From positions 129,765-136,866 of the forward strand of contig DADT01000031.1 in NCBI GenBank assembly GCA_002495065.1: a stretch of 7,102 bases of DNA, read 5' to 3'. The stretch's first letter is position 1; every line of letters begins with the position of its first letter. This DNA is from Methanoregula sp. UBA471. Its GTDB lineage: Archaea > Halobacteriota > Methanomicrobia > Methanomicrobiales > Methanospirillaceae. A program made the translations under genes and the position numbers. The notes beneath the pieces are model-generated. The model saw nothing but the letters and a program-made list of their open reading frames with translations. It did no database searches and had not been told where the DNA came from. Positions 1-4,588 of the stretch are shown piece by piece.

Positions 1-76
1 CATACAGGAACGAAAATCCACCCATGAAACGCAAAACCGCAATCACGTCACCAGCACCGGATCTTCCTGAGGGGTC

Positions 77-91
77 AAAAAACAAACAAAA
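77..91 (-). terminator. Oligo-T termination tract on the minus strand
   Basis: The plus strand reads AAAAAACAAACAAAA, so a minus-strand transcript would end in a U-rich run. Archaeal RNA polymerase can terminate at U-tracts with little or no hairpin. The tract lies about 200 bases after the stop of the DUF5320-like gene and about 85 bases after the possible 22-codon ORF, so it could end a transcript carrying both. No strong hairpin was seen beside it. The role is inferred from position only. Confidence 0.35.
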
Positions 92-175
92 GGGAGGACG
101 ATTATTAATCCTGCAACGGGGCAGAGTCAAAAATCATCCGCTTTTCCGATCCAATCACCCGGCTACCCGTAACGA

Positions 176-244
176 TCATGCAACCAGGTATTCGGGATCA
201 TCCTTTCCTTTCTGCTTTTTTCTCTTGTTCAGCTCACGGTACAT
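176..244 (-). CDS. Possible 22-residue basic peptide, uncertain
   Basis: A short minus-strand ORF begins MYRELNKRKK and ends EYLVA. It starts 44 bases after the DUF5320-like gene stops, on the same strand. A weak purine-rich stretch (CAGGAAAA) lies just before the ATG. The peptide is very polar, with lysine and arginine clustered in the first half. Such composition fits a small nucleic-acid-binding or regulatory peptide, but a 22-codon ORF can easily arise by chance and I do not recognise it. It is listed only because of its strand, spacing and weak ribosome site. Confidence 0.2.
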   Translation of the reverse strand: MYRELNKRKKQKGKDDPEYLVA

Positions 245-288
245 TATTTTCCTGCAGGTATAACAATTCCAGGACTCTGCAGTTCACT

Positions 289-432
289 TCACTTCTCCTC
301 ATTGCTTTTTTGCGGTTCCTGTTGGGGTACTGTACCCCCCCGTTTGCGTTTCTTTGCTCCCTGCTGGTTTCCCATTCCCCGCCCCGTTATCGGACCTTTT
401 CCCTGGGGTCCCGTTCCATCTCTTCCTGGCAT
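289..432 (-). CDS. Short DUF5320-like glycine-rich protein
   Basis: This 47-residue protein begins MPGRDGTGPQGKGPITGRGM. That is the signature of the DUF5320-type proteins of archaea and anaerobic bacteria (M-P-x-x-D-x-TGP-x-G-x-GP-x-TGRG-x-G). In that family the N-terminal Gly/Pro/Arg-rich tract is usually followed by a longer tail, often cysteine-bearing or coiled coil. Here it is followed only by a basic run (GAKKRKRGG) and a polar Gln/Glu/Lys end, so the protein is short for the family and has no cysteine. The function is unknown; relatives often sit near Mrp/NBP35-type ATPase or iron-sulfur genes, but none is visible here. I chose this start over the longer in-frame opening to 975 because the family motif begins exactly at this Met and GGAGAGG lies five bases upstream. 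A TATA-like AT tract sits about 55 bases upstream. The upstream part of the open frame is antisense to another gene. Confidence 0.82.
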   Translation of the reverse strand: MPGRDGTGPQGKGPITGRGMGNQQGAKKRKRGGTVPQQEPQKSNEEK

Positions 433-480
433 TGAACCTCTCCTGGCACCTGTTCTGGCACCATATTCACTCATATGCGC

Positions 481-495
481 ATAATTATTTAAAAC
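481..495 (-). promoter_or_regulatory. TATA-like promoter of the DUF5320-like gene
   Basis: Read on the minus strand the sequence is GTTTTAAATAATTAT, an AT-rich archaeal TATA-like box. Transcription starting about 25 bases downstream would give a leader of roughly 25-30 bases that contains the GGAGAGG ribosome site. Identified by spacing and composition only. Confidence 0.45.
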
Positions 496-527
496 ATGTG
501 GCTTGAAACAGATCTTGTCAGTAGGGG

Positions 528-671
528 GGGATATTCCCGAATCAAAAGGCGAGTCGGAACCCACCTGCCCATCTTTGTTGTGTTTCGCCAACCAAAAGGG
601 TCTGTTAGCGGTCATTTCCCGCTTCGAAATTGCCCCCGATAACCAAACGGCCAAAGAATCGGGAATATCCC
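528..671. mobile_element. MITE-like unit, 144 bp, with 16-bp inverted repeats
   Basis: The left arm (528-543) is GGGATATTCCCGAATC and the right arm (656-671) is GAATCGGGAATATCCC. The right arm matches the reverse complement of the left at 15 of 16 positions, the outer 13 without mismatch. Such a match about 110 bases apart is unlikely by chance in a window this size. Each arm is itself nearly palindromic (GGGA-3-TCCC). The interior has no recognisable gene and is richer in GC than its flanks. The size and paired ends resemble a miniature inverted-repeat transposable element moved in trans by a transposase elsewhere. No target-site duplication is evident: the left flank is a G run and the right flank an A run. 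An alternative is a pair of operator sites or a long-range RNA hairpin. The repeat is seen directly; mobility is inferred. Confidence 0.5.
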
Positions 672-760
672 AAAATAAAGGGCTGGTTTTTAACGAATTA
701 GTGCTAAAATGTCTTCCGGAACAGGGAATTGGAGCCCGTAGGATGTCTGCCCGGAGCTCC

Positions 761-768
761 TTTATACT
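761..768 (+). promoter_or_regulatory. TATA-like box of the antitoxin gene
   Basis: TTTATACT lies 38 bases before the antitoxin ATG. With the usual archaeal spacing, transcription would start around 788-793, giving a leader of only about ten bases. This fits the weak ribosome site before the gene. Confidence 0.45.
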
Positions 769-798
769 CTCCCGCATATACAAGGGAATGATACGTGC

Positions 799-999
799 AT
801 GACCGCAATACCCCGAAAATATATCACTGATGCAAAAAACCAGAAGCAGGTGGTGATTGTCGACCTGGAAACCTTCAACCGCAGGGAAACCATCATCGAA
901 GACAAGGGACTTGCAAAATTCATGGAAGAGGCAGAAGGTGACAAGACCCTCTCGGTTCATGAAGCAAAGAAGCACTACCGTTCATTGAAAAAAGGTTGA
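799..999 (+). CDS. Orphan antitoxin-like protein of a RelE-type TA pair
   Basis: This 66-residue protein has the layout of the small antitoxins paired with RelE/ParE-fold toxins in archaea and cyanobacteria. There is a short start (MTAIPRKYITDAKN), a beta segment with an aspartate (QVVIVDLETFN, about residues 17-27), and a charged helix leading to an acidic middle (EDKGLAKFMEEAEGD). The lysine-rich C-terminal helix (SVHEAKKHYRSLKK) would bind the toxin. In an active pair the antitoxin neutralises an mRNA-cleaving toxin and represses the operon. Here the toxin reading frame begins one base after the antitoxin stop, the usual spacing, but is destroyed by stops and frameshifts. The antitoxin itself is intact, so it is either newly orphaned or kept for another role such as neutralising a related toxin elsewhere. 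The start is set by the ATG with a TATA-like box 38 bases upstream; the ribosome site is weak. The family call is from sequence pattern, not a search. Confidence 0.72.
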   Translation: MTAIPRKYITDAKNQKQVVIVDLETFNRRETIIEDKGLAKFMEEAEGDKTLSVHEAKKHYRSLKKG

Positions 1000-1000
1000 G

Positions 1001-1132
1001 ATGACGGAGTACGGATAGAAGAATATCTTTCTTAAAGATCCTGCTGAAACTTCCAAAACGTAATCGTGCCGGATTGAGCGACTGTTCTTTCAAAAAAATA
1101 CAGGAGACCAGCTCATTTTATTGCATTCGTTT
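1001..1132 (+). pseudogene. Decayed RelE-type toxin
   Basis: An ATG one base after the antitoxin stop opens MTEYG and meets TAG at once. The same frame continues KNIFLKD. The +1 frame then reads LLKLPKRNRAG (1041-1073), and the first frame resumes with IERLFF (1073-1090). Joined across the shifts this gives xFLKDLLKLPKRNRAGIERLFF, a close fit to the N-terminal helix pair of RelE-family toxins (pattern FLKDLxKLPKxxRxRIExLxF). Further on, the +1 frame gives KIQETSSF and then IRF, resembling the IPxTSSF and YRIRFGDYRI parts of the family. The conserved C-terminal part (R-x-x-HRKDIY) cannot be read cleanly. At least two frameshifts and two stops make this a dead gene. Sequencing error alone would not explain the in-frame stops. 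The fragment is seen directly; the family assignment rests on recalled family patterns. Confidence 0.68.
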
Positions 1133-1402
1133 TCTTTTTATTCATATTCGCGTTCTGTTGACGTTTTCTCATGGTGAGGGTACCAACGCTTATATTGTCA
1201 TATGAATATGTAGTCAATCAAGGAAGGTCTGACCAAGGTTTTTCTCAGGAGCAACAAATCCTTCACTGGATCTTCCCGTTCTCCTTTCCCGTGCTCACCG
1301 TATTCGCCGAATGGTGAGCCTCGCCATGCGTATTGGCACAAGGAAACATCACTCAGACAATACACCCATGTCTGCTGACAGCCAGCAAAGAGGAAACCGT
1401 AC
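1133..1402. other. Non-coding stretch with one hairpin
   Basis: No intact gene is recognised. The first part may contain the extreme C-terminal residue of the toxin relic. The reverse strand is open from 1581 to 1198 but reads as an antisense shadow of the four-cysteine gene, joined to a polar tail I do not recognise. The only clear structure is the hairpin at 1293-1319. Confidence 0.4.
1293..1319. repeat. Imperfect hairpin, 11 bp with a two-base bulge
   Basis: GCTCACC (1293-1299) pairs with GGTGAGC (1313-1319). Inside, after a GT bulge, ATTC pairs with GAAT around a GCC loop. It lies about 85 bases before the four-cysteine gene and about 160 bases after the toxin relic. It could be an RNA leader element or a protein-binding site. 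No oligo-T follows on either strand, so a terminator role is less likely. Confidence 0.4.
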
Positions 1403-1621
1403 ATGAGCATATACCATTTTTGCACAAATTGTGAACACATCAAAACCAGGATAATCCCCGGACTCCATGAACCGATGGCTAAAGAAGTGTCATGCCCCGC
1501 CCGATTCAACCCGAGGGAAGGGAAGTGGATTCCAGCACATGGTGTGAATCCGCACGAATGTCCACGGAATGAAAATTTCATGCAACTTGAGAAACAGAGA
1601 GCCGATCGCAGACTGCGATGA
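1403..1621 (+). CDS. Small four-cysteine hypothetical protein
   Basis: This 72-residue protein has Cys at 7, 10, 31 and 53, spaced CxxC, C, C. His 5, 12, 22, 46 and 51 lie close by. The four cysteines could form one zinc or iron-sulfur site, with CTNC and the two Cys-Pro pairs (SCPA, ECPR) as knuckles. The last 20 residues are very polar (ENFMQLEKQRADRRLR), suggesting a basic C-terminal helix. There is no signal peptide or membrane segment, so a cytoplasmic protein is expected. The start ATG follows AGAGGAAA at about nine bases. A T6 tract 36 bases after the stop fits an end of transcript. I do not recognise the family. The cysteine spacing, ribosome site and terminator together support a real gene. 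Confidence 0.6.
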   Translation: MSIYHFCTNCEHIKTRIIPGLHEPMAKEVSCPARFNPREGKWIPAHGVNPHECPRNENFMQLEKQRADRRLR

Positions 1622-1656
1622 AGGTGTATGAGAAACCCGATTACCTGATTTCACCC

Positions 1657-1662
1657 TTTTTT
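1657..1662 (+). terminator. T6 tract after the four-cysteine gene
   Basis: TTTTTT preceded by CCC lies 36 bases past the stop codon, before the first tRNA-like repeat. Archaeal termination at a U-run is the likely role. No hairpin was seen. Confidence 0.4.
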
Positions 1663-1669
1663 CAAAACA

Positions 1670-1692
1670 GATGTGAGGGATAGGATTCGAAC
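1670..1692 (-). repeat. Degenerate tRNA 3'-end repeat, left copy
   Basis: On the minus strand this reads GTTCGAATCC followed by TATCCCTCAC, the form of a tRNA T-loop plus the 3' acceptor strand. It matches 3052-3074 at 21 of 23 positions in the same orientation. The T-stem around TTCGAAT pairs poorly here (G-C, a mismatch, a wobble, then T-A and A-T), so this copy has diverged more than the right one. No 5' half of a tRNA is nearby, so it is not a functional tRNA. It may mark one end of an old integration at a tRNA gene. Confidence 0.6.
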
Positions 1693-1942
1693 GCATTCAT
1701 CAGGAATGTATCTCAGGTCCATCGGAGTTGATCTGGCTTCCTGCACCCTGATTAAATACTAAAATTGCATTCTGGTATGCTGGTCGGCAAATCTTCCTGC
1801 ATAGCCATCTTAAGTCAATGAATTATTCATTCTATAAAAAAACGGCCGGAGCCCTGAACACCGGATCAATAATCCACACCTGGTATAAGTCAATCGGGGA
1901 AAATATCCATTGCTATGCGTTATTAAAAAAAATACGTTCTTA
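1693..1942. other. Non-coding spacer after the PEF-CTERM gene
   Basis: No gene is recognised on either strand. It is AT-rich and contains a short palindrome (AATGAA-TTA-TTCATT, 1818-1832), two copies of TAAGTCAAT, and the T8 termination tract of the PEF-CTERM gene at its right end. Confidence 0.5.
1925..1932 (-). terminator. T8 tract terminating the PEF-CTERM gene
   Basis: Eight A residues on the plus strand give TTTTTTTT on the minus strand, ten bases past the stop codon. The tract continues as TAATAAC. The spacing and length fit archaeal U-tract termination. Confidence 0.55.
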
Positions 1943-2737
1943 TTAATCCTCTTTGGTTCTCCGGATGAGCAGTATGGCTCCAACAAGACCTATGACCATT
2001 CCGGCTGGCAGGGCAAAAGTGGGAAATTCAGGAACGCTTGCTACATTTTTTTGCATACTCTGGGCGTGGCCGGTCATTAAACCGGGCCCCTCAAGGGTGA
2101 AATCAAATACCATAGCCATTGAATATGGGCTTGGATCGGATACAACGATATTGTCTTCGTTAAGACTGAATGAGTCATCTTCATCTGCTGCCGTGAAACC
2201 GTCCTCAAAGATCAGATCACCTGGAGTCAGTGAAGGGAAATTAGCATTAAAATCGGTCAAATCCGAAAAAGCAAGATCTGCTCCCTGCACATTTCCCGGA
2301 TCATTATAAAAGCCCATTTGCATCGTAGAGCCGGTTGCAGAAGTGAATGTAGCACTGCCGGTGACGCTGGCGAGAGTTGCGGGTGAAGTGAAATCCGTAT
2401 CGCTAACCACAACGTAAGCGCGGACCGGATAAGCGTTCGTATTTATTACGGTTGATTCAGCACTGGTAAGGAGACTCAATCCCGCCGCTTTAGAGGTATG
2501 GAAGGATCCCTGCACACTAAAGCCTGGAATAGGTGTATACGGACTATTAATATCAATTTCTCCATTCACTAGTCCATCATCATCACCTAATTGGCCGTCC
2601 TTGATGACCTGGCTGTACCAAATCGTAGGATCATCTACATTGTAAACGGTGGCTGATACCTGTAGTAATGCAGATGCTGCTCCTATACCTAAAAGGAATG
2701 CAACTGCAATTATTCCGATAACTACTTTTTTACTCAT
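1943..2737 (-). CDS. PEF-CTERM surface protein
   Basis: This 264-residue secreted protein has a signal peptide at about residues 1-24 (MSKK, a hydrophobic core VVIGIIAVAFLLGIG, then small residues AASA). An acidic, Ser/Thr-rich beta-type ectodomain without cysteines follows. Residues 236-264 are a tripartite sorting signal: PEFPTFALP, a hydrophobic helix (AGMVIGLVGAILLI) and a basic end (RRTKED). That is the PEF-CTERM signal of methanogens. A dedicated archaeosortase is thought to cut near the motif and join the protein to a membrane lipid, leaving it on the cell surface. The middle (INTNAYPVRAYVVVSDTDF, then GSTMQMGFYNDP, about residues 98-147) resembles bacterial exosortase-dependent PEP-CTERM surface proteins; that is from memory and moderate in certainty. 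The start follows GGGAGGT at eight bases with a TATA-like box upstream. It is a single gene with its own T8 terminator, between two tRNA-like repeats. No sorting enzyme is in the window. Confidence 0.9.
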   Translation of the reverse strand: MSKKVVIGIIAVAFLLGIGAASALLQVSATVYNVDDPTIWYSQVIKDGQLGDDDGLVNGEIDINSPYTPIPGFSVQGSFHTSKAAGLSLLTSAESTVINTNAYPVRAYVVVSDTDFTSPATLASVTGSATFTSATGSTMQMGFYNDPGNVQGADLAFSDLTDFNANFPSLTPGDLIFEDGFTAADEDDSFSLNEDNIVVSDPSPYSMAMVFDFTLEGPGLMTGHAQSMQKNVASVPEFPTFALPAGMVIGLVGAILLIRRTKED

Positions 2738-2745
2738 GTCAGGTT

Positions 2746-2752
2746 ACCTCCC
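2746..2752 (-). promoter_or_regulatory. Ribosome binding site of the PEF-CTERM gene
   Basis: GGGAGGT on the minus strand lies eight bases before the ATG. It is a near-complete match to the archaeal anti-Shine-Dalgarno sequence and fixes the start at 2737. Confidence 0.7.
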
Positions 2753-2778
2753 TGTAACCATACTGGATCTTCATACTA

Positions 2779-2788
2779 CTATATGAAT
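2779..2788 (-). promoter_or_regulatory. TATA-like box of the PEF-CTERM gene
   Basis: The minus strand reads ATTCATATAG about 42-51 bases before the ATG. Transcription about 25 bases downstream gives a leader of some 20 bases that contains the ribosome site. The nearby TGATGC/GCATCA inverted repeat would sit just upstream of the box, where an activator or repressor could act. Confidence 0.45.
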
Positions 2789-2995
2789 CTGATTCCGAAA
2801 TGCATTTTTTGATGCATTGAATTGGCATCAGATTGAAGAATGATAAATTACTATAGTCTCCGGATTATGTTGGAGTAACCAGACGATTCATTGATATAAT
2901 CGCCGGGTTAGATTTATTTTCAGTTCGAAAACGAATGCGAACTCACCGGCATGTCCTGGTTACTATTTCAACGAGATGCGGGTACCGGAGAGTCA

Positions 2996-3005
2996 TTTAT
3001 ATAAG
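2996..3005. promoter_or_regulatory. Strong TATA box with no assigned gene
   Basis: TTTATATAAG is close to the consensus archaeal TATA box and works in either direction. On the plus strand it would drive transcription across the tRNA-like repeat, antisense to it. On the minus strand it would give a leader of more than 200 bases to the PEF-CTERM gene. It may be left from a lost gene or promote an unannotated RNA. Confidence 0.35.
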
Positions 3006-3051
3006 CTATCCATAAAAATACCCCTCCCTGCCGGAAAAAAGGAGAATCCTG

Positions 3052-3079
3052 GATGCGAGGGATGGGATTCGAACCCGCA
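3052..3079 (-). repeat. tRNA 3'-end fragment, right copy (probably tRNA-Leu)
   Basis: The minus strand reads TGCGGGTTCGAATCCC followed by ATCCCTCGCA. This is a T-arm with the invariant TTCGAAT loop, then the 3' acceptor strand CCCTCGC and discriminator A. A partner 5' strand would be GCGAGGG, typical of archaeal tRNA-Leu. The T-stem pairs at G-C, G-C, G-C and one wobble, with one mismatch (C-A). No 5' half, D-arm or anticodon arm is found in the bases before it, so it is a remnant, not a gene. Partial 3' tRNA ends are the usual scar of integrases that target tRNA genes. It matches the copy at 1670-1692 in the same orientation. Confidence 0.7.
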
Positions 3080-3158
3080 CAGATCAATTCCGTCGGACAC
3101 TTCATCCATTCTTCATATCGCCGAGGGTGTGCTGATTAAGAAAATCCATTATTGATCA

Positions 3159-3527
3159 TTATTTATAACCCATTAACCCCACCGCAGCCAATTGCTCCCT
3201 CTTGGCCTTGAACACCATGGGATGCCCGGTACGCATGGCTTCGTCCCAGAAACTTCATCATTTTCATGGATGGTGACTGTCCCGTTCACCCTATATGCCT
3301 TGAATGGGAGAGTCCGTTGCCAGGCACAGATGGATGCACGGGGATTGTTTTTGAGATTCTCCTGCGTTCTGCATGAACCAGTGTTCGCCCCAGGCAATGG
3401 TGTTGGGGTTCATGATCATCACCGATTTGGGCGCAACGCTGGGCGTCCCGTCAGGTCCGACTGTTGCTACGGGGACCGTATGCCATTCCGTGAGCAGGTG
3501 GAGCAGTTCTTCCGGCATCGTAACCAT
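3159..3527 (-). pseudogene. Pyridoxamine 5'-phosphate oxidase-like gene, frameshifted
   Basis: The first frame (from 3527) gives MVTMPEELLHLLTEW, then VPVATVGPDGTPSVAPK and WGEHWFMQ. This is the N-terminal half of the split-barrel FMN-binding family related to pyridoxamine 5'-phosphate oxidase. After about 3367 the match moves to another frame (TQENLKNNPRASICAW, then PFKAYRVNGTVTIHEND). After about 3255 it returns to the first frame (FWDEAMRTGHPMVFKAK, then EQLAAVGLMGYK, stop at 3159). Start and end frames agree and the span is 369 bases, so the two indels cancel and the original was about 122 residues, normal for small archaeal members. The first shift can be explained by one extra A after ATGCAG. 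Family members bind flavin or related cofactors; the substrate is unknown. TGATC just before the ATG is the only ribosome-site match. Two sequencing errors could also explain the shifts. Confidence 0.72.
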
Positions 3528-3721
3528 GGGTGATCACTTCACGGAGAGGATGAGCACGAGCCATGATAAACCTTGGGAACGAAAATATCCGCTCTTATGG
3601 TGATACAACCACCAAAAGATAAGATCCGGTCCAAAAAAATCCCTGAGGAAAGAATGGCCGATACCACGATATGAAATAGTATTATTTTTGGCAAAATTAA
3701 AAAAAAATCGTTTAAATTGTT

Positions 3722-3737
3722 CTGAGGAAAACCTCAG
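3722..3737. terminator. Small hairpin beside an A/T tract
   Basis: CTGAGG-AAAA-CCTCAG is a perfect 6-bp stem with a four-base loop. On the minus strand it is followed within about 15 bases by a run of T residues, so it could end minus-strand transcription coming from the SnoaL-like gene. It is far (about 300 bases) from that stop. Confidence 0.35.
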
Positions 3738-3920
3738 TGAGCAAAAATGGTAAGACTGTATGAAGGTTACGGACAGTCATTTTGCTGGCGATCTCCTTCA
3801 TCTGGATGAGCTACCTTCTCACCTTGAGATCCCCACGTAACGTTCTTTTCATGACCGGGAATCTGTTTTCAGTATGCTGAAAACCAGCCGCATCTTTTTA
3901 AAATAATCCAGAAAATTTGG

Positions 3921-3950
3921 GTCAGAACCCCCGATCTGCGGGGTTTTGAC
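3921..3950. terminator. Strong hairpin downstream of the SnoaL-like gene
   Basis: GTCAGAACCCC (3921-3931) pairs along its full length with GGGGTTTTGAC (3940-3950), with one G-U pair and an eight-base loop. An 11-bp stem is unlikely by chance. On the minus strand it lies about 90 bases past the SnoaL-like stop and is followed by CCAAATTTTC, so it may act as a terminator or stabilise the mRNA 3' end. A structured small RNA is an alternative. Confidence 0.5.
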
Positions 3951-4038
3951 TTTCATCTCCCATCGGGAACAGAAAAGTTTCATACCAGATTTTACGGTGA
4001 TATTCCCTGGTTGAATCGGATCATGTTTCTCATGACCG

Positions 4039-4413
4039 TTATTCGAGTATTTTCCAGAAAGAATCCTTGCGGATGATCTTCCCCTGATCAAACTCAAGCA
4101 GATCAACCCCGCGCACTTCAATGTGTCGGCCAGACACAGATGTGCCGGTAAGCGTCCATTCAGAGACTCCGAAATCGCCACAGACCCAGTGCAGGTCGTC
4201 TCCGTAATGCACATCCGGAATTCCCTCAAATCGTTTTGTCAGGCCTGCCCGGACCGCATTCTTGCCGATGTACTGATCGCCACGAGGCGCCGAGCCTCTC
4301 GGCATATAGAAGACGCAATTATCGGCGAAATAGCCCATAATGGAATCAAGGTCATGGCGATTGAACGCTTCCAGGAATCCCTTCAACAATTCTTTGGAAA
4401 CATGATCGGACAT
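4039..4413 (-). CDS. SnoaL-like / NTF2-fold protein
   Basis: This 124-residue protein matches the SnoaL-like branch of the NTF2 superfamily. It has an N-terminal helix pair ending AFNRHDLDSIMGYFADNCVFYMP (about residues 17-39), YIGKNAVRAGL, the beta strands WTLTGTSVSG and IEVRGVDLLEFDQGKI, and a final KDSFWKIL. The length is normal for a single cone-shaped barrel. Members include polyketide cyclases, isomerases and many uncharacterised binding proteins. The fold does not fix the substrate, and no catalytic set can be assigned safely. The frame is open for eight more codons, but I place the start at 4413 because GGGAGG lies six bases upstream of that Met. A TATA-like tract sits about 50 bases further upstream. 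It is a lone gene, followed by the hairpin at 3921-3950. Confidence 0.82.
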   Translation of the reverse strand: MSDHVSKELLKGFLEAFNRHDLDSIMGYFADNCVFYMPRGSAPRGDQYIGKNAVRAGLTKRFEGIPDVHYGDDLHWVCGDFGVSEWTLTGTSVSGRHIEVRGVDLLEFDQGKIIRKDSFWKILE

Positions 4414-4463
4414 CAGAAACCTCCCTGAGCGATGCACGCTTGAGAAAAGTTGATTATTCTTAT

Positions 4464-4475
4464 CATTAATTAAAA
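4464..4475 (-). promoter_or_regulatory. TATA-like promoter of the SnoaL-like gene
   Basis: The minus strand reads TTTTAATTAATG. Initiation about 25 bases downstream (near 4440) gives a leader of about 27 bases containing the GGGAGG site that defines the 4413 start. Confidence 0.45.
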
Positions 4476-4588
4476 TGTCTCCTGGAATGCATCTCAGACT
4501 GCCTTATACAAAAAAAGCACTCACGAACGGGGAATGGAAAGAAGGAAGAATTCCACTCTAAATGCCATAATTATTAATAAGAATCGTA

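Larger units (their letters stand above)
2738..3051. other. Upstream region of the PEF-CTERM gene
   Basis: No gene is seen. It holds the PEF-CTERM promoter, an inverted repeat TGATGC-9-GCATCA (2810-2830) and a spaced pair of ATGCAT motifs that could be an operator. A 9-bp inverted repeat (AGTAACCAG at 2874-2882, CTGGTTACT at 2956-2964) is also present. A strong unassigned TATA box lies at 2996-3005. Confidence 0.5.
3528..4038. other. Gene-free stretch with two hairpins
   Basis: No intact gene is recognised on either strand. It contains a 6-bp hairpin beside an A-rich tract (3722-3737), a stronger hairpin (3921-3950), and an A10 run near 3698-3707. A short plus-strand frame (about 3763-3879) reads like a membrane helix (VILLAISFIWMSYLLTL) but has no convincing start and may be chance. 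Confidence 0.45.

Noticed and set aside
503..802. Plus-strand 99-codon ORF
   Set aside because: It crosses both inverted repeats, has no ribosome site or known motif, and ends inside the antitoxin start.
433..975. Long minus-strand open frame in front of the DUF5320-like gene
   Set aside because: It is antisense to the antitoxin gene and crosses the MITE-like unit. The family motif and ribosome site place the true start at 432.
1198..1581. Minus-strand 127-codon ORF
   Set aside because: Most of it is antisense to the four-cysteine gene and no domain or ribosome site is seen.
2874..2964. 9-bp inverted repeat AGTAACCAG / CTGGTTACT
   Set aside because: Matches of nine bases within 100 bases are expected by chance in 7 kb; kept only as a note in the upstream region.
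3053..3139. Plus-strand 28-codon ORF starting MRGMGFEP
   Set aside because: This is the translated complement of the tRNA 3' end; MRGMGFEP-like peptides are a well-known false gene over tRNA sequences.
3763..3879. Membrane-helix-like plus-strand frame (VILLAISFIWMSYLL)
   Set aside because: No proper start codon or ribosome site, and it is short. Hydrophobic stretches of this length occur by chance in T-rich DNA.
3849..4229. Minus-strand 126-codon ORF overlapping the SnoaL-like gene
   Set aside because: It lies in another frame of a well-supported gene, and its tail runs through the strong hairpin.
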